From: an uncultured Oscillospiraceae bacterium
Lineage (GTDB): Bacteria; Bacillota; Clostridia; Oscillospirales; Acutalibacteraceae
Reading direction: 5' to 3'
Length of the DNA stretch: 64,000 nt
Assembly (NCBI GenBank): GCA_900555015.1
Contig: USJL01000005.1
Coordinates: forward strand, 32,346-96,345
The notes under the pieces were generated by a model. It saw only the letters and a list, made by a program, of their open reading frames with translations, did not search any database and was not told the origin of the DNA. The position numbers and the translations under genes were made by a program. Below are positions 24,659-34,373 of this stretch, in pieces (position 1 is the first letter of the stretch; each line of letters opens with the position of its first letter).

Positions 24659-26028
24659 TGGCTGGAAGTGGTACATTTACACCGGGAAAGCCGAAGGTTC
24701 GCCCCGGTGTGTATTTTAATTTCAAAAGCAATAAACCAGTTGCCATCTCAACAGATGCTGGTATTACAGTTATACCTTTTATTGGTCATTCTTATGGTCC
24801 AATAAAAACATATATTGATGTAACTGCTGATAATATCAATTTCATATCTGAGATTCTGGGATTTGATATTGCTGATGATAATGATAATATGCTCTTAATC
24901 AGAGAGGCATTTAAGGCTTGTTCGCATATTAAGGTTTATATTGTCGGTTCAGGCGGAACAAAGGCAACAGGTACAGGCGGCGGTATTACTGCAACTGCAA
25001 AATATGCTGGTACTTGCGGCAATGAGATTCGTTTTTCTGTTACAAAAAATGTAGTAACAGAAAAATATGATGTTTCGGTTTACTACAGAAATGAACTGAA
25101 ATATGAATATGCTGATTGTGAAAAAATTTCAGATATTACGAAAATTGATTGCCCATTTGTTATGTTTTCAACAACCAACAGTAATGCAGAAACTGCACCA
25201 ACTGAAATTGCAGGAGTTACGTTAACCAAGGGTGAAGATTGTACATCAAGCAACGGCGATTTTACAACGTGGCTTGATTCTCTTGATAATACACAGTTTG
25301 ACAGTGTTTGTCTTCCGATAAATTCAGATAATGAAGCATTTGATAAGATTTCAGCTGCTTTTATTTCTAAGATCAAATACCTCAGAGAAATCATCGGAAA
25401 GACTATCAGAGCTGCTATGCCTTTCGTTGATGATACTAACTATATCGGTATTGATGGTCTTGTAAACGCACCAATTGTTGATGGAAAGCAGCTTACAATC
25501 GGACAGGCAACGGCTTTCGTTGCTGCTATTTCTGCTTCATCAGATGAACTTACAAGCAATACAAACAGAGTTTATCCGGGAGCAACGGGATTTGATGCAG
25601 ATAATTTGCTCAGTCACGAAACGGTTGAAGATAATATCAAGTTAGGTGCCTTCTTGTTCACGCTGTCAGAAAACGGAGAAGTTGTTGTTGAATATGATAT
25701 TAATACTCTTGTTAATCCTTCGGAGTCTCAGGATGACAGTTATAAGAAAAATCGTGTAATTCGTACTTTTGATGCTATCAAAGACAGAATTAAGGCAGAT
25801 ATTCGTATTGCTGAAATTGATGGTACTGAAGAAGGATACGATATGATTGACGGACTCGGTATTTCGATTCTTGCAGACTTCGCCAGAAGAGGTGCAATTA
25901 AGAATGTTGAAGACGGCGATTTCCTTGTTGACAGATCAGCATCTTCAGGCGATTCAGTATTTGTTAATATTGGTATTCAGCCTGTTGATAGTGTCGATAA
26001 GTTTTATTATTATGTTTCAACGAATTAA
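24658..26028 (+). CDS. Contractile tail sheath protein (XkdK-like)
   Basis: 456 residues. The start, PGKPKVRPGVYFNFKS, is the usual sheath N-terminus; the end, DGDFLVDRSASSGDSVFVNIGIQPVDSVDKFYYYVST, is the conserved sheath handshake C-terminus. It wraps the tube and contracts on infection, showing that the phage is a myovirus. Middle domain contains the variable insertions. AAAGGAGG upstream. Confidence 0.9.
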   Translation: MAGSGTFTPGKPKVRPGVYFNFKSNKPVAISTDAGITVIPFIGHSYGPIKTYIDVTADNINFISEILGFDIADDNDNMLLIREAFKACSHIKVYIVGSGGTKATGTGGGITATAKYAGTCGNEIRFSVTKNVVTEKYDVSVYYRNELKYEYADCEKISDITKIDCPFVMFSTTNSNAETAPTEIAGVTLTKGEDCTSSNGDFTTWLDSLDNTQFDSVCLPINSDNEAFDKISAAFISKIKYLREIIGKTIRAAMPFVDDTNYIGIDGLVNAPIVDGKQLTIGQATAFVAAISASSDELTSNTNRVYPGATGFDADNLLSHETVEDNIKLGAFLFTLSENGEVVVEYDINTLVNPSESQDDSYKKNRVIRTFDAIKDRIKADIRIAEIDGTEEGYDMIDGLGISILADFARRGAIKNVEDGDFLVDRSASSGDSVFVNIGIQPVDSVDKFYYYVSTN

Positions 26029-26041
26029 GGAGGTGTAACAA

Positions 26042-26491
26042 ATGCCGAAGAAAAAAAGATATAATGACAAACCTATTCTTTTAACTGAAGGTGAAGTCTA
26101 TATTGATGGTATGAAAATATATGATGATGTTAAACTCAAAATAAAAGCAACTATCAATAACTGGACAGGCAGCACTATTGGTGCGAGAGGTAAAACTTCT
26201 ACAAGAACAAAAAATGTTGTTTACAAAGGTGAAATGACACGCAGAAGAAAAACTCCGTGGGCAAGAAAAACTTTGCAGGAGTATATAAAAAGCGGAAAAA
26301 CGGCTGAATTTACTATCACAGGTATTCAGTCTGATAAGGATTCGGATTATTATGACGAGTTCGGTTCCGAAACCATAACTGCGGTTGGCTGCGTTTTGGA
26401 TGGCGATATTACCCTGCTTGAACTTGATGCTGAAGGCGATGTATTGAATGATGTACTCACTTTCAATATTTATGATGTTAATTTCAGCTAA
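26042..26491 (+). CDS. Tail tube protein (XkdM-like)
   Basis: 149 residues right after the sheath. ILLTEGEVYIDGMKIYD, GARGKTSTRTKNVVYKGEMT and the beta-rich remainder match XkdM tail tube proteins. It polymerises around the tape measure protein. GGAGGTG precedes ATG 26042. A perfect terminator follows. Confidence 0.88.
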   Translation: MPKKKRYNDKPILLTEGEVYIDGMKIYDDVKLKIKATINNWTGSTIGARGKTSTRTKNVVYKGEMTRRRKTPWARKTLQEYIKSGKTAEFTITGIQSDKDSDYYDEFGSETITAVGCVLDGDITLLELDAEGDVLNDVLTFNIYDVNFS

Positions 26492-26504
26492 ATAATAAAC
26501 ACTT

Positions 26505-26533
26505 AGCCGGTCATTGTGACCGGCTTTAATTTT
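26505..26533 (+). terminator. Intrinsic terminator between tube and chaperone genes
   Basis: A perfect 9-base stem, AGCCGGTCA (26505-26513) with TGACCGGCT (26517-26525), three-base loop, then a T-rich tract. Likely lowers expression of the chaperone and tape measure relative to sheath and tube. Confidence 0.8.
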
Positions 26534-26554
26534 TACTTTTAAGGAGAAAAAACA

Positions 26555-27049
26555 ATGAATAAAACAACTGATATAAGTCTTGATCTTTCCTATTTTATGC
26601 ATGACACAACACCAACAGAGGCTACCTATCCTGCCCCTAAAAGATTTGTTGATAAAGACGGCAATCGCCTGCAGCTTATTTTTCGTATTCTTTCTGAAGA
26701 AGAGCTTCGTGAAATAAGAAAACATTGGCGAAAGAGAACAATTATCAAGGATGACAAAACAAAAGCACCGATTGTGCTTTCTAACGGTACAGTTGCAGTT
26801 GATGAAACATATGACGGCCAGTCAGCGATGCAGGAAATGCTTGTTGAATCTCTTATATATCCTAATTTGAAAGATGAAACACTCCGTAAACATTATAACT
26901 GTCTCAATAATATTGAAATGCCATTAAAGGTATTTCCACGCACTGATGACCTTACTTATGTAGTTAAAGCCTTTAATATTTTACATGGTTTTGAGGAAAC
27001 AGATAACAGTGAAGAAACCGAAAGTGATATTGATAAGGCAAAAAACTAA
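26555..27049 (+). CDS. Tail assembly chaperone, zero-frame product (XkdN-like, 'G')
   Basis: 164 residues between tube and tape measure, the place of the lambda G/T genes. It begins ISLDLSYFMHD and has FRILSEEELREIRKHWRKR and LVESLIYPNLKDETLRKHY, typical of XkdN chaperones. Its end is acidic and stops right after the slippery site (see 27040), so part of the ribosomes should read on in the -1 frame to make a longer GT protein of about 215 residues. Confidence 0.85.
   Translation: MNKTTDISLDLSYFMHDTTPTEATYPAPKRFVDKDGNRLQLIFRILSEEELREIRKHWRKRTIIKDDKTKAPIVLSNGTVAVDETYDGQSAMQEMLVESLIYPNLKDETLRKHYNCLNNIEMPLKVFPRTDDLTYVVKAFNILHGFEETDNSEETESDIDKAKN
27040..27046 (+). promoter_or_regulatory. Programmed -1 frameshift slippery site (A AAA AAC)
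   Basis: The heptamer A AAA AAC lies in the right phase (zero-frame codons GCA AAA AAC) and is followed at once by the TAA of the short product. The -1 frame stays open for 51 codons after the slip. This is the standard arrangement for phage G/GT chaperones. Confidence 0.85.
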
Positions 27050-27201
27050 TTAACTGTGCCGGCTCTGAAACTTTTTGGGCTCACATTTTATGGCAAAATC
27101 ACGGTTTGCGTATTGAGGACTTTTTTAATATGCCGAAACGCACAAAAAGTTTATACATTGCCTCAGAAATGGTGATTGCCGAAAAAAGGGCTAAAGAGTA
27201 A
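27046..27201 (+). CDS. Tail assembly chaperone, -1 frame extension ('T')
   Basis: 51 codons readable only in the -1 frame from the slippery site. The product contains AGSETFWAHILWQNHGLRIEDFF and SLYIASEMVIAEKR, the Trp/Ala-His and helical pattern of T-domain extensions, which recruit tube subunits to the tape measure. It has no start codon or ribosome site of its own at the beginning, consistent with expression by frameshifting only. Confidence 0.8.
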   Translation, partial: LINCAGSETFWAHILWQNHGLRIEDFFNMPKRTKSLYIASEMVIAEKRAKE

Positions 27202-27223
27202 GCACAGAAAGTGAGGTGGTTAG

Positions 27224-30200
27224 ATGTCTTTGAAAGCAACGATTGAACTTGTTGATAAAGTAAGTGACCGATTTAATACTATGGCTACTACGGGTAAAGC
27301 TGCACTTAGTGATATTCAGCAATATTCCAGCAGTGCATCTACCGCCTATGATAAACTTAGTAAAGTTATTTCGCAATCTGACATTGATTCGATTGAGAAA
27401 AGTTGTAATGCCGCTGGTACATCATTAAAAGATATGCGCGATTCCACATTAGAGTGGACTGATGCAGCCTCTAATTATAATAAAGAGGCTCTTGAAATGA
27501 TGAATACTGATGAAGAACTTGTTGAACAAGGCTTAAAAATAAAATCAGCAGTTGCGGAGGCAGCAGATTCCGTAGAAGATATGGGTGAGACTGCTAAGAG
27601 CACAACAGATGATGTTAAAGGTCTTGGTGAAGAGGTCGAAAGAACAAGCGAAGAAACTGAAGGTTTTGGTGATAAATCCAAAACTGCAATCGGTGATTTA
27701 GACCAGATAATTGCTTCAGCAGGTATAGTTACCGGTCTAAAGCAAATTGCTGATGGCTTTAAAGAATGTGCTGATAATTCAGAAGAACTGGAAAGCATGA
27801 CTGCGAAGCTTGAAACAATTTCAGGCAGTTCAGTGGTTGGAGGATTGGCAAGTGAAGTTAAGCAGTTATCCTCTGAAACAGGAAAATATGCAACAGATTT
27901 AACGGATGTTGCATATAATGCAATTTCAGCTGGTACCGCCGTTGAGGAATCAGTCAATATGGCAAAGACAGCCTCCGAGTTAGCTACGGCAGGTTTTACT
28001 AATGAGGCCTCCGCTTTGTCCGTTCTTGAAACGGCAATGAACAGTTATGGCGACCAGATAGAAAGTGTGTCGGATGTTTCGGATTCACTTATTACTGTTC
28101 AGAATTTGGGTGTTACTACAGTAGACCAATTAGCCGCACAAATGGGTAAAGCAATTAGTACGGCTGCTGCCTATAATGTTTCACTCGGAAATGTTGAAAG
28201 TGGCTATATATCCATTACAAAGGCTGGTATCAATACCGCTGAAGGTACTACATACTTATCAGGTATGCTCAATGAACTTGGTAACACTGGCTCTGAAATC
28301 GGAAAGGTCTTAAAAGAAGAAACAGGTCAATCGTTCGGGCAATTGATGAATGAAGGTCAGTCCCTTGCAGATGTTCTTGGTATAGTATATGACCGAGTTG
28401 GAAGAAATTCCGAGGCAATGATAAATATGTTTGGTAGCCAAGAGGCTGGTAAGGCTGCTATGGCTATCATTAATCAAGGATTAGACCAATTTAATAATAA
28501 TCTTGAGGCTGTTGAAAATAGCACCGGCGCAACTGCCTCAGCGTATGCCATTATGGCGGATACAACAGAGTTTGCTCATAACCGTATGAACAACTCTGCA
28601 AAGAATTTAAGTATAGTTATCGGCGATCAGCTAAACAGTTCTCTAAAGGATGTTTATAGTGTGACTGCCGATATTTTTGATATGGTGGGGACAGGGCTTG
28701 AAAAGGCTCCTGCAGTAACCGCCCTTCTTACCGGTGCAACTGTAGGTGTAGCGGCTCTTACAATTGGTGTAACTGCCTATAATGCAGTTACTAAGTATGG
28801 TACAGTGGTGCAAACTGCATTTAATGCCGCAATGAATGCAAATCCAATATTTTGGATTGTACCTGTTATTACAGGTGTTGTGACTGCCGCTGGTGTTCTT
28901 ATTAATGTTATGGAAGACGCAAATGAGGAATATAATTCCCTTACTGCTGCATCTAAAGAGCAGTATAAAGAATTACAAAGTTTGCAGACACAATATGATG
29001 AAGTTGCCGAAAAGGAGGGTGAAACCTCTGATAAAGCCATAGAACTTGCTACTAGCATTGAAATTGCCACTAATAAATTTGAGACAAATAGAATGACTAT
29101 AGAAGAGTGGAATCAAATTGTTGATTCTACAATTCAAAAGCACGATGATTTGATATCTAAAAGTAATGATATTATACAATCACATGCCATTGAAGGTCAG
29201 GTCGTTTCAAATTTAGTGGACAGAATGTCTGAACTTTCTTTAAAAACAAATCGTACAGCAACTGAAAATACAGAATTAGGTATAGTAGTTGATTTGCTTA
29301 ATGATAAAGTTAAGGATTTAAATCTTGTTTTTGATTCTCAATCTGGCAAGATTAACAAAAGTGCAGATGCTATAAAGCAATACTATAACGCTATAAATGC
29401 AGCCGAAACTTATGATAAGGCAAAGGATAATATCAGTGAATTGCAAGACCAGTTAGGCAACGAAGAACTCCAAGTTAAAGTTGCAGAAAAACAGGTTGCA
29501 GATGCTCAAAAACTTTATGACGAAGCAGAAGCGGCATATGCAGAGCACTGTGCTCAAATGGCTCAAAGTGGCGGTCAAGTCGGAATATTTGATCATTTAA
29601 TATTCACGAAAGACGAAAAAAATGAACTTGATGATGCAAAAGCAAAACTGGAAGAATTGCAGGGCATAGTTGATGAAACAAAAGGTAAAATAGAAGATGT
29701 AGCTGCAGTTCAAGCAGATGCATTTATGCAACTTAGCGATGGCAGTGTTGCACAGGATACTTTTTGTGAAGCGATATCTGCTACTAATGGTGAAGTTACT
29801 GCTTTAATAGAATCTTATCAAGAAGCATATACGGCGGCTTATGAAAGTTTTTCGGGACAGTATGGTATATTTGACGAAGCATCTGCAAATCTCGATGCAA
29901 CTGTTTCTAATGCTCAAAAAGCATTAGATTCACAATTGGCTTATTGGGATGCATATGCATCAAATATCAGTACATTAAAAAATACATCAGCTGAAGATTT
30001 AGGCATAACGCAAGAAAATTATGATGCCTTAATGACGTATGTTCAAGACGGAAGTGCAGAGGCAGCGGGACTGGCTAAAAGTATGGTTGATAATATCAAT
30101 CAGGGAAATACTGAAGCAGTAGCAAAACTTGCGAATACGGCAGCAGCTGTTCAAGAAAAAGAAAGCGAAGCAGCAAAAGAAGTAGCTGATTTTCAAACAG

Positions 30201-30814
30201 ATTTTTCTAAAAAAATGGATGAGGTTGTTGCTAAAACTGAAGATACCGTAAGCAAAATGGATGTATCACAAGAGGCTAAAAATGCCGCAACAAGAATGAT
30301 AACTGCTTATGCAGAAAGCATTAAAGCTAATTCATATAGGGCAACTAATGCTGCTGGGGCTGTTGCCGATGCAACATCTGCCGCTTTAAGTGGCGGTGGT
30401 ACGGCAAGTCCTTCTATTCCAAAACACGCTAAAGGTACTACTAATGCAGAATCTGTATTTATTGCAGGTGACGATTATGGTCCTGAGCTTGTTGTAGACC
30501 ACGCTGGGTCAACGGTATTTCCTCATTCGGAAACAATGAAGATTGTAGAGGCAGTAGGTGAAATGTATTATGATGCACCATCAACTGAAATGATGCCTTA
30601 TTATACTGCTCCTGTTGTTAATACATCATCACCTGCTCAAAGCACGGAAAAAACAATTCATATCGATATTAACGGCAGTGGAAAAATGTCTTTTTCAGGT
30701 AATATTGATGAATCACAAGTTATTGAGATATTACAAAAGAATTTAACCAATGTAATGTTAAATATTGTATCGGAAGAAATCGCAGAGGAGGGTGACGATT
30801 CGTATGAGTACTGA
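27224..30814 (+). CDS. Tape measure protein
   Basis: 1196 residues, the longest phage gene here. The N-terminal 150 residues are a coiled coil rich in Ser, Glu and Lys; about residues 165-450 form the TP901-type tape measure core (YATDLTDVAYNAISAGTAVEESV, AGINTAEGTTYLSGMLNELG, MINMFGSQEAGKAAMAII); about 500-565 are hydrophobic (PAVTALLTGATVGVAALTIG and PIFWIVPVITGVVTAAGVLI), likely membrane-inserting; the rest is coiled coil with a C-terminal KHAKGTTNAESVFIAGDDYGPELV block common in these proteins. It sets tail length and helps DNA cross the membrane. By usual scaling it fits a tail of roughly 180 nm. Confidence 0.9.
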   Translation: MSLKATIELVDKVSDRFNTMATTGKAALSDIQQYSSSASTAYDKLSKVISQSDIDSIEKSCNAAGTSLKDMRDSTLEWTDAASNYNKEALEMMNTDEELVEQGLKIKSAVAEAADSVEDMGETAKSTTDDVKGLGEEVERTSEETEGFGDKSKTAIGDLDQIIASAGIVTGLKQIADGFKECADNSEELESMTAKLETISGSSVVGGLASEVKQLSSETGKYATDLTDVAYNAISAGTAVEESVNMAKTASELATAGFTNEASALSVLETAMNSYGDQIESVSDVSDSLITVQNLGVTTVDQLAAQMGKAISTAAAYNVSLGNVESGYISITKAGINTAEGTTYLSGMLNELGNTGSEIGKVLKEETGQSFGQLMNEGQSLADVLGIVYDRVGRNSEAMINMFGSQEAGKAAMAIINQGLDQFNNNLEAVENSTGATASAYAIMADTTEFAHNRMNNSAKNLSIVIGDQLNSSLKDVYSVTADIFDMVGTGLEKAPAVTALLTGATVGVAALTIGVTAYNAVTKYGTVVQTAFNAAMNANPIFWIVPVITGVVTAAGVLINVMEDANEEYNSLTAASKEQYKELQSLQTQYDEVAEKEGETSDKAIELATSIEIATNKFETNRMTIEEWNQIVDSTIQKHDDLISKSNDIIQSHAIEGQVVSNLVDRMSELSLKTNRTATENTELGIVVDLLNDKVKDLNLVFDSQSGKINKSADAIKQYYNAINAAETYDKAKDNISELQDQLGNEELQVKVAEKQVADAQKLYDEAEAAYAEHCAQMAQSGGQVGIFDHLIFTKDEKNELDDAKAKLEELQGIVDETKGKIEDVAAVQADAFMQLSDGSVAQDTFCEAISATNGEVTALIESYQEAYTAAYESFSGQYGIFDEASANLDATVSNAQKALDSQLAYWDAYASNISTLKNTSAEDLGITQENYDALMTYVQDGSAEAAGLAKSMVDNINQGNTEAVAKLANTAAAVQEKESEAAKEVADFQTDFSKKMDEVVAKTEDTVSKMDVSQEAKNAATRMITAYAESIKANSYRATNAAGAVADATSAALSGGGTASPSIPKHAKGTTNAESVFIAGDDYGPELVVDHAGSTVFPHSETMKIVEAVGEMYYDAPSTEMMPYYTAPVVNTSSPAQSTEKTIHIDINGSGKMSFSGNIDESQVIEILQKNLTNVMLNIVSEEIAEEGDDSYEY

Positions 30815-31496
30815 CGAAATGTATATCAAATGCGGTGATACCAAGTTACAAATTCCTGTATTGCCGGAAGAAATAAAAATTTCCTACAATGCAGGGAACT
30901 CCTCTGTCTCTGTTATAGAGTTTGGTGAGATTGTTATTAAGCAAGGTCGAAAGGCGGCTCAATACTCTTTTTCTTCAATATTTCCACTATATCCATTCAG
31001 CGGTTCGATTAAGAATATAAGCAGTCCCAAAACATATGTATCACAAATACAGAAGTTTATAAATGATAAATCTGTTGTTAAACTTGTTCTTGCACGTGCA
31101 AATAATAAGTTTGTAGGATTGGCAGTAGATGTTGTAATTGAAAAATTTGAATATTCTGAGAACGGCGATGATCCCGGAACAATTGATTATTCAATTTCTT
31201 TTAAGGAATACCGCTCCGTTACGGTTAATCAAATTAAAGTTAACAACAAAAAAACTACAAAAACCAATAATAAACAACGTACATCAACAAAAACGGCTGC
31301 TAAAACCTATAAAGTTAAAAGTGGTGATTGTTTATATAATATTGCAAAAAAAGAATTGGGAAATTCAAGCAGGTGGAAAGAGATTTATAATCTCAATAAA
31401 ACTGTTATTGAAAAGGCAGCAAAAAATCATGGTTATAAATCATCATCAACGGGACATTGGATTTTCCCTGGTACTATTCTTGAATTGCCAAAATAA
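30804..31496 (+). CDS. XkdP-like baseplate protein with LysM domain
   Basis: The start, ATG 30804, has GAGGAGGGTG upstream inside the tape measure end; the open frame runs from 30765. Of 230 residues, about 1-145 form the XkdP-type domain (LQIPVLPEEIKISYNAGN, SFSSIFPLYPFSGSI) and, after a Lys/Thr linker, about 170-228 form a LysM peptidoglycan-binding domain (YKVKSGDCLYNIAKKELGN). It links the tail tube end to the baseplate hub. Confidence 0.85.
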   Translation: MSTDEMYIKCGDTKLQIPVLPEEIKISYNAGNSSVSVIEFGEIVIKQGRKAAQYSFSSIFPLYPFSGSIKNISSPKTYVSQIQKFINDKSVVKLVLARANNKFVGLAVDVVIEKFEYSENGDDPGTIDYSISFKEYRSVTVNQIKVNNKKTTKTNNKQRTSTKTAAKTYKVKSGDCLYNIAKKELGNSSRWKEIYNLNKTVIEKAAKNHGYKSSSTGHWIFPGTILELPK

Positions 31497-31516
31497 GCAG
31501 GAGGTTTATTATAATA

Positions 31517-32494
31517 ATGTTAATTCAAGTGCTTATTTATAATGATAGCGATAACTTATTTGATATATCACAACTTGTTCAAAAAGTTGTATGGTCTGGC
31601 CGAGACGGTACTCCTTCTCGAACGGTAGAAGTAACCTTGTTAGATTCACCGCAATTTAAACGTGCAGATATAAATGTTATAAAAGGCTTTCATTGTATTT
31701 TCAAATACAATAATGAAAGTTTGTTTGAGGGTTTAATATTAAAAACTAATAACAGCAATAAAAATGTAATGACATTTAAAGCTGCTGATGCCGGTATACG
31801 TCTTTCTAATAATAAAGATGCTTTTCATTACAAAAAGAAAAAAGCAGATGCGATATTTAAAGATGTATGTAACCGTTTTGGTATTAGTATTGGTTTTGTG
31901 TGTTCCTGCAAAAAAGTAATCGATGAAATATCAAAATCAACAACACCTTGGGATATTATCCAAACTGCATTGCAGGAGGAATACAAAAGCACGGGTATTC
32001 GTCACGCCGTTACATGTACTGATAATAAGTTGAATTTAATTGTTCGTCGGGAGAATATTGTTAAATGGCTGCTGGAAACGGATACTAATATAATTTCTTG
32101 GACCTTTTCTAATAGCATTGAAAAAGTTAAAACGCGAATTAAATTATATTCTGGGAAAAATGAAATTCTTGCCACTGCAAAGGATGCTGATCTTGAAAAT
32201 TATATCGGCATATTTCAAGATATTAATAAGCCTGATGAGGAAACTACTAAGAAAAAAAGCAAGTTGAAATCATTGGCGAATTCCCTTCTAAAAGAAAGTA
32301 AAAACCCGGAGCAGATATTAAATATAACTGCTCTGGGTTTAACATCAATGCAGACCGGCAGAGGCGCATTTGTTGTTATTCCTGATATGAAAATTAAAAA
32401 ATCATTTTATATTGTATCAGATACGCATACTTTCGACAGAGAAAAATATACAATGTCTTTGAAGTTACAGAAAACGACAGACCTTGAATATTGA
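31517..32494 (+). CDS. XkdQ-like tail hub protein (gpD type)
   Basis: 325 residues following XkdP. The N-terminal part (LVQKVVWSGRDGTPSRTVEVTLLD) and the C-terminal FYIVSDTHTFDREKYTMSLKLQK are typical of XkdQ/YqbQ. These proteins form the hub around the tail tip that holds the spike and often have a hydrolase role; no catalytic signature can be singled out here. Confidence 0.8.
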   Translation: MLIQVLIYNDSDNLFDISQLVQKVVWSGRDGTPSRTVEVTLLDSPQFKRADINVIKGFHCIFKYNNESLFEGLILKTNNSNKNVMTFKAADAGIRLSNNKDAFHYKKKKADAIFKDVCNRFGISIGFVCSCKKVIDEISKSTTPWDIIQTALQEEYKSTGIRHAVTCTDNKLNLIVRRENIVKWLLETDTNIISWTFSNSIEKVKTRIKLYSGKNEILATAKDADLENYIGIFQDINKPDEETTKKKSKLKSLANSLLKESKNPEQILNITALGLTSMQTGRGAFVVIPDMKIKKSFYIVSDTHTFDREKYTMSLKLQKTTDLEY

Positions 32495-32507
32495 TGGAGG
32501 TGTAATA

Positions 32508-32807
32508 ATGCCGGCAACAAGCATAAAACAAATTCTTCAAGCCTGTGCTACAGAAAGTACAGGCTTATTTTACGGTAGAGTAATAAAAGTATCCCCACTT
32601 ACTATTGAATTGCAGAATGATTCAAATCAAAGAGTATCAGAGGCTCTTCTAATAGTTCCTGAACACTTAAGGGACAAAGATTATAACGTTAATATAAACG
32701 GTGAAGATAATATTATTACATTAAAAAATGCTTTGCAGAAAAATGATAGTGTTATTATTCTAAGCATAAATGGCGGAAATTTATATCTTATAGTTGGGAG
32801 GGCTTAA
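32508..32807 (+). CDS. XkdR-like baseplate protein (DUF2577)
   Basis: GGAGG at 32496-32500 and ATG 32508 define the start; the frame is open from 32484. The 99-residue protein has ACATESTGLFYGRVIKVSPLTIEL and DSVIILSINGGNLYLIVGRA, the beta-barrel pattern of DUF2577, an OB-like spike base protein next to XkdQ in PBSX-like phages. Confidence 0.78.
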   Translation: MPATSIKQILQACATESTGLFYGRVIKVSPLTIELQNDSNQRVSEALLIVPEHLRDKDYNVNINGEDNIITLKNALQKNDSVIILSINGGNLYLIVGRA

Positions 32808-32808
32808 T

Positions 32809-33222
32809 GTGACAAATGATGATTTATTGACTGAAATTCCTACAGATGATATTGAGAATGAGTATGAAATACCTACAAAAACATATGCAATTGATTTTGA
32901 AAGAGGTCGGATAGGCGGTATAGTTGATGGTGTTGAGGCAGTAAAACAAGCAATAATAAAAGCAGTTATAACTCCACGCTTTAAATGCCTCATTTACAAT
33001 GACCAGTATGGTAGTGAAATCAAAGAGGATGTTATTGAAGGAAATAGCAGTGAAGCATATTTGCAAACAGTTATTCCTGATTATATCGGTGATGCTTTGT
33101 TGCCTGATGAAAGGATTATAGATGTAGGCGATTTCAATATAGTGCTTGAAGAAGACAAAGCACATATTAGTTTTATAGCATATACCATTTATGGAGATAT
33201 TCAAATTGAGGAGGTGGTATAA
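32809..33222 (+). CDS. XkdS-like baseplate wedge protein (DUF2634)
   Basis: GTG start at 32809 with GGGAGG upstream. 137 residues: TYAIDFERGRIGGIVDGVEAVKQAI, then TPRFKCLIYNDQYGSEI, the DUF2634/gp25-like core. It forms the wedge of the baseplate together with the J protein. Its stop overlaps the start of the next gene. Confidence 0.83.
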   Translation: MTNDDLLTEIPTDDIENEYEIPTKTYAIDFERGRIGGIVDGVEAVKQAIIKAVITPRFKCLIYNDQYGSEIKEDVIEGNSSEAYLQTVIPDYIGDALLPDERIIDVGDFNIVLEEDKAHISFIAYTIYGDIQIEEVV

Positions 33223-34373
33223 TGGCTCTTTTTAACGAATATACTACCGAGGAACTTATAGAACAAGCCATAGCAAACGCTCCTGATGATATTGATACTC
33301 GTCAAGGCAGCGTTTTTTTTGATGCCATTTCAGGTTCATTTAATAGACTTGCGCAATTGTTTATTGATGCAAACATCATATCGGAACAGAGTTCGGTTAG
33401 AACGGCCACAGGCGAAAATCTTGATATTCTTGCAGCAAATCTCTATATGAGCAAGTTGAAACGTGAAGAGGCTCAAACATCTCAATATAATATCACCCTT
33501 ACGGCTGCTGAAGGTATACCATTTGAGGAAGTTGATATTGAGGAAGGCGATAGATTCATTGTTGATGGAATATATTTTATTCTTAGACAGAATGAAGATG
33601 AAAGTTTTTATATTGAGGCTGAAACACCGGGTGCTGATAGTAATAATATTCCTGTCGGTACTTCTGCTTTACCTGTTGAAACAATAGATGATTTAGCAAG
33701 TGCAAAAATTGGTAATATCATACGCAGTGGCATTGATGAAGAAGATGACGATGCTTTCAGGTTAAGAATTCAGGAAATGCTTTCTGCACCAGCTGAAAAT
33801 GCAAACGCTCAACAGTATAAAACGTGGTGTGAAAATATAAAGGGTGTTGGTACTGCTACCATATTTCCTTTATTTGCTGGACCAAATACCGTTAAGGCGG
33901 TTTTAACTGATAGCAACAATCAACCTTGTACCAGCGAAATAGTTAAGGCCGTACAGGATTTTATAGACCCTATAACACGCAATACTAAAGTTGTTGTAAA
34001 TGGCGCAGAAATTATTGTCGGTGACGGTATAGGTGAAGGAGTGGCGCCTATCGGAGCCCATTTCTTAGCAGTAACAGCGATTAATAATGATATTACAATA
34101 ACGATATTAAATCCTCTTATGTATGAAGGCGTAAGCCAAGACGAGGTAATATCAGTTATCAGAAAAAATATTGCAAATTATTTTTCATCACTTACAAAAT
34201 CTTATGATGCAAAAAAGAATATAACGGTTAAATTGATACAAGTTAGTTCAATTATAGCTTCAACCAATGCTGTTGAAGATTTTGAAAGTGTTTTGATAAA
34301 TGGTAAATCATTAAATTACGTTGTTCCTGCAGGTGAAATTCCAAACCTTAAGGAGATTGTGTTCAATGAATAA
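33222..34373 (+). CDS. Baseplate J-like protein (XkdT)
   Basis: 383 residues of the usual size. FNEYTTEELIEQAIANAPDDIDTRQGSVFFDAIS style N-terminus (read in pieces), a middle with GADSNNIPVGT and the EEDDDAFRLRIQEMLSAPAENANAQ block, and VKAVLTDSNNQPCTSEIV are classical for baseplate J/XkdT. It is a main wedge component connecting the fibres to the hub. Confidence 0.9.
   Translation: MALFNEYTTEELIEQAIANAPDDIDTRQGSVFFDAISGSFNRLAQLFIDANIISEQSSVRTATGENLDILAANLYMSKLKREEAQTSQYNITLTAAEGIPFEEVDIEEGDRFIVDGIYFILRQNEDESFYIEAETPGADSNNIPVGTSALPVETIDDLASAKIGNIIRSGIDEEDDDAFRLRIQEMLSAPAENANAQQYKTWCENIKGVGTATIFPLFAGPNTVKAVLTDSNNQPCTSEIVKAVQDFIDPITRNTKVVVNGAEIIVGDGIGEGVAPIGAHFLAVTAINNDITITILNPLMYEGVSQDEVISVIRKNIANYFSSLTKSYDAKKNITVKLIQVSSIIASTNAVEDFESVLINGKSLNYVVPAGEIPNLKEIVFNE

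Noticed and set aside
26081..26725. Minus-strand ORF of 214 codons over the tube and chaperone genes
   Set aside because: No ribosome site and low-quality composition; both genes on the plus strand are well supported.
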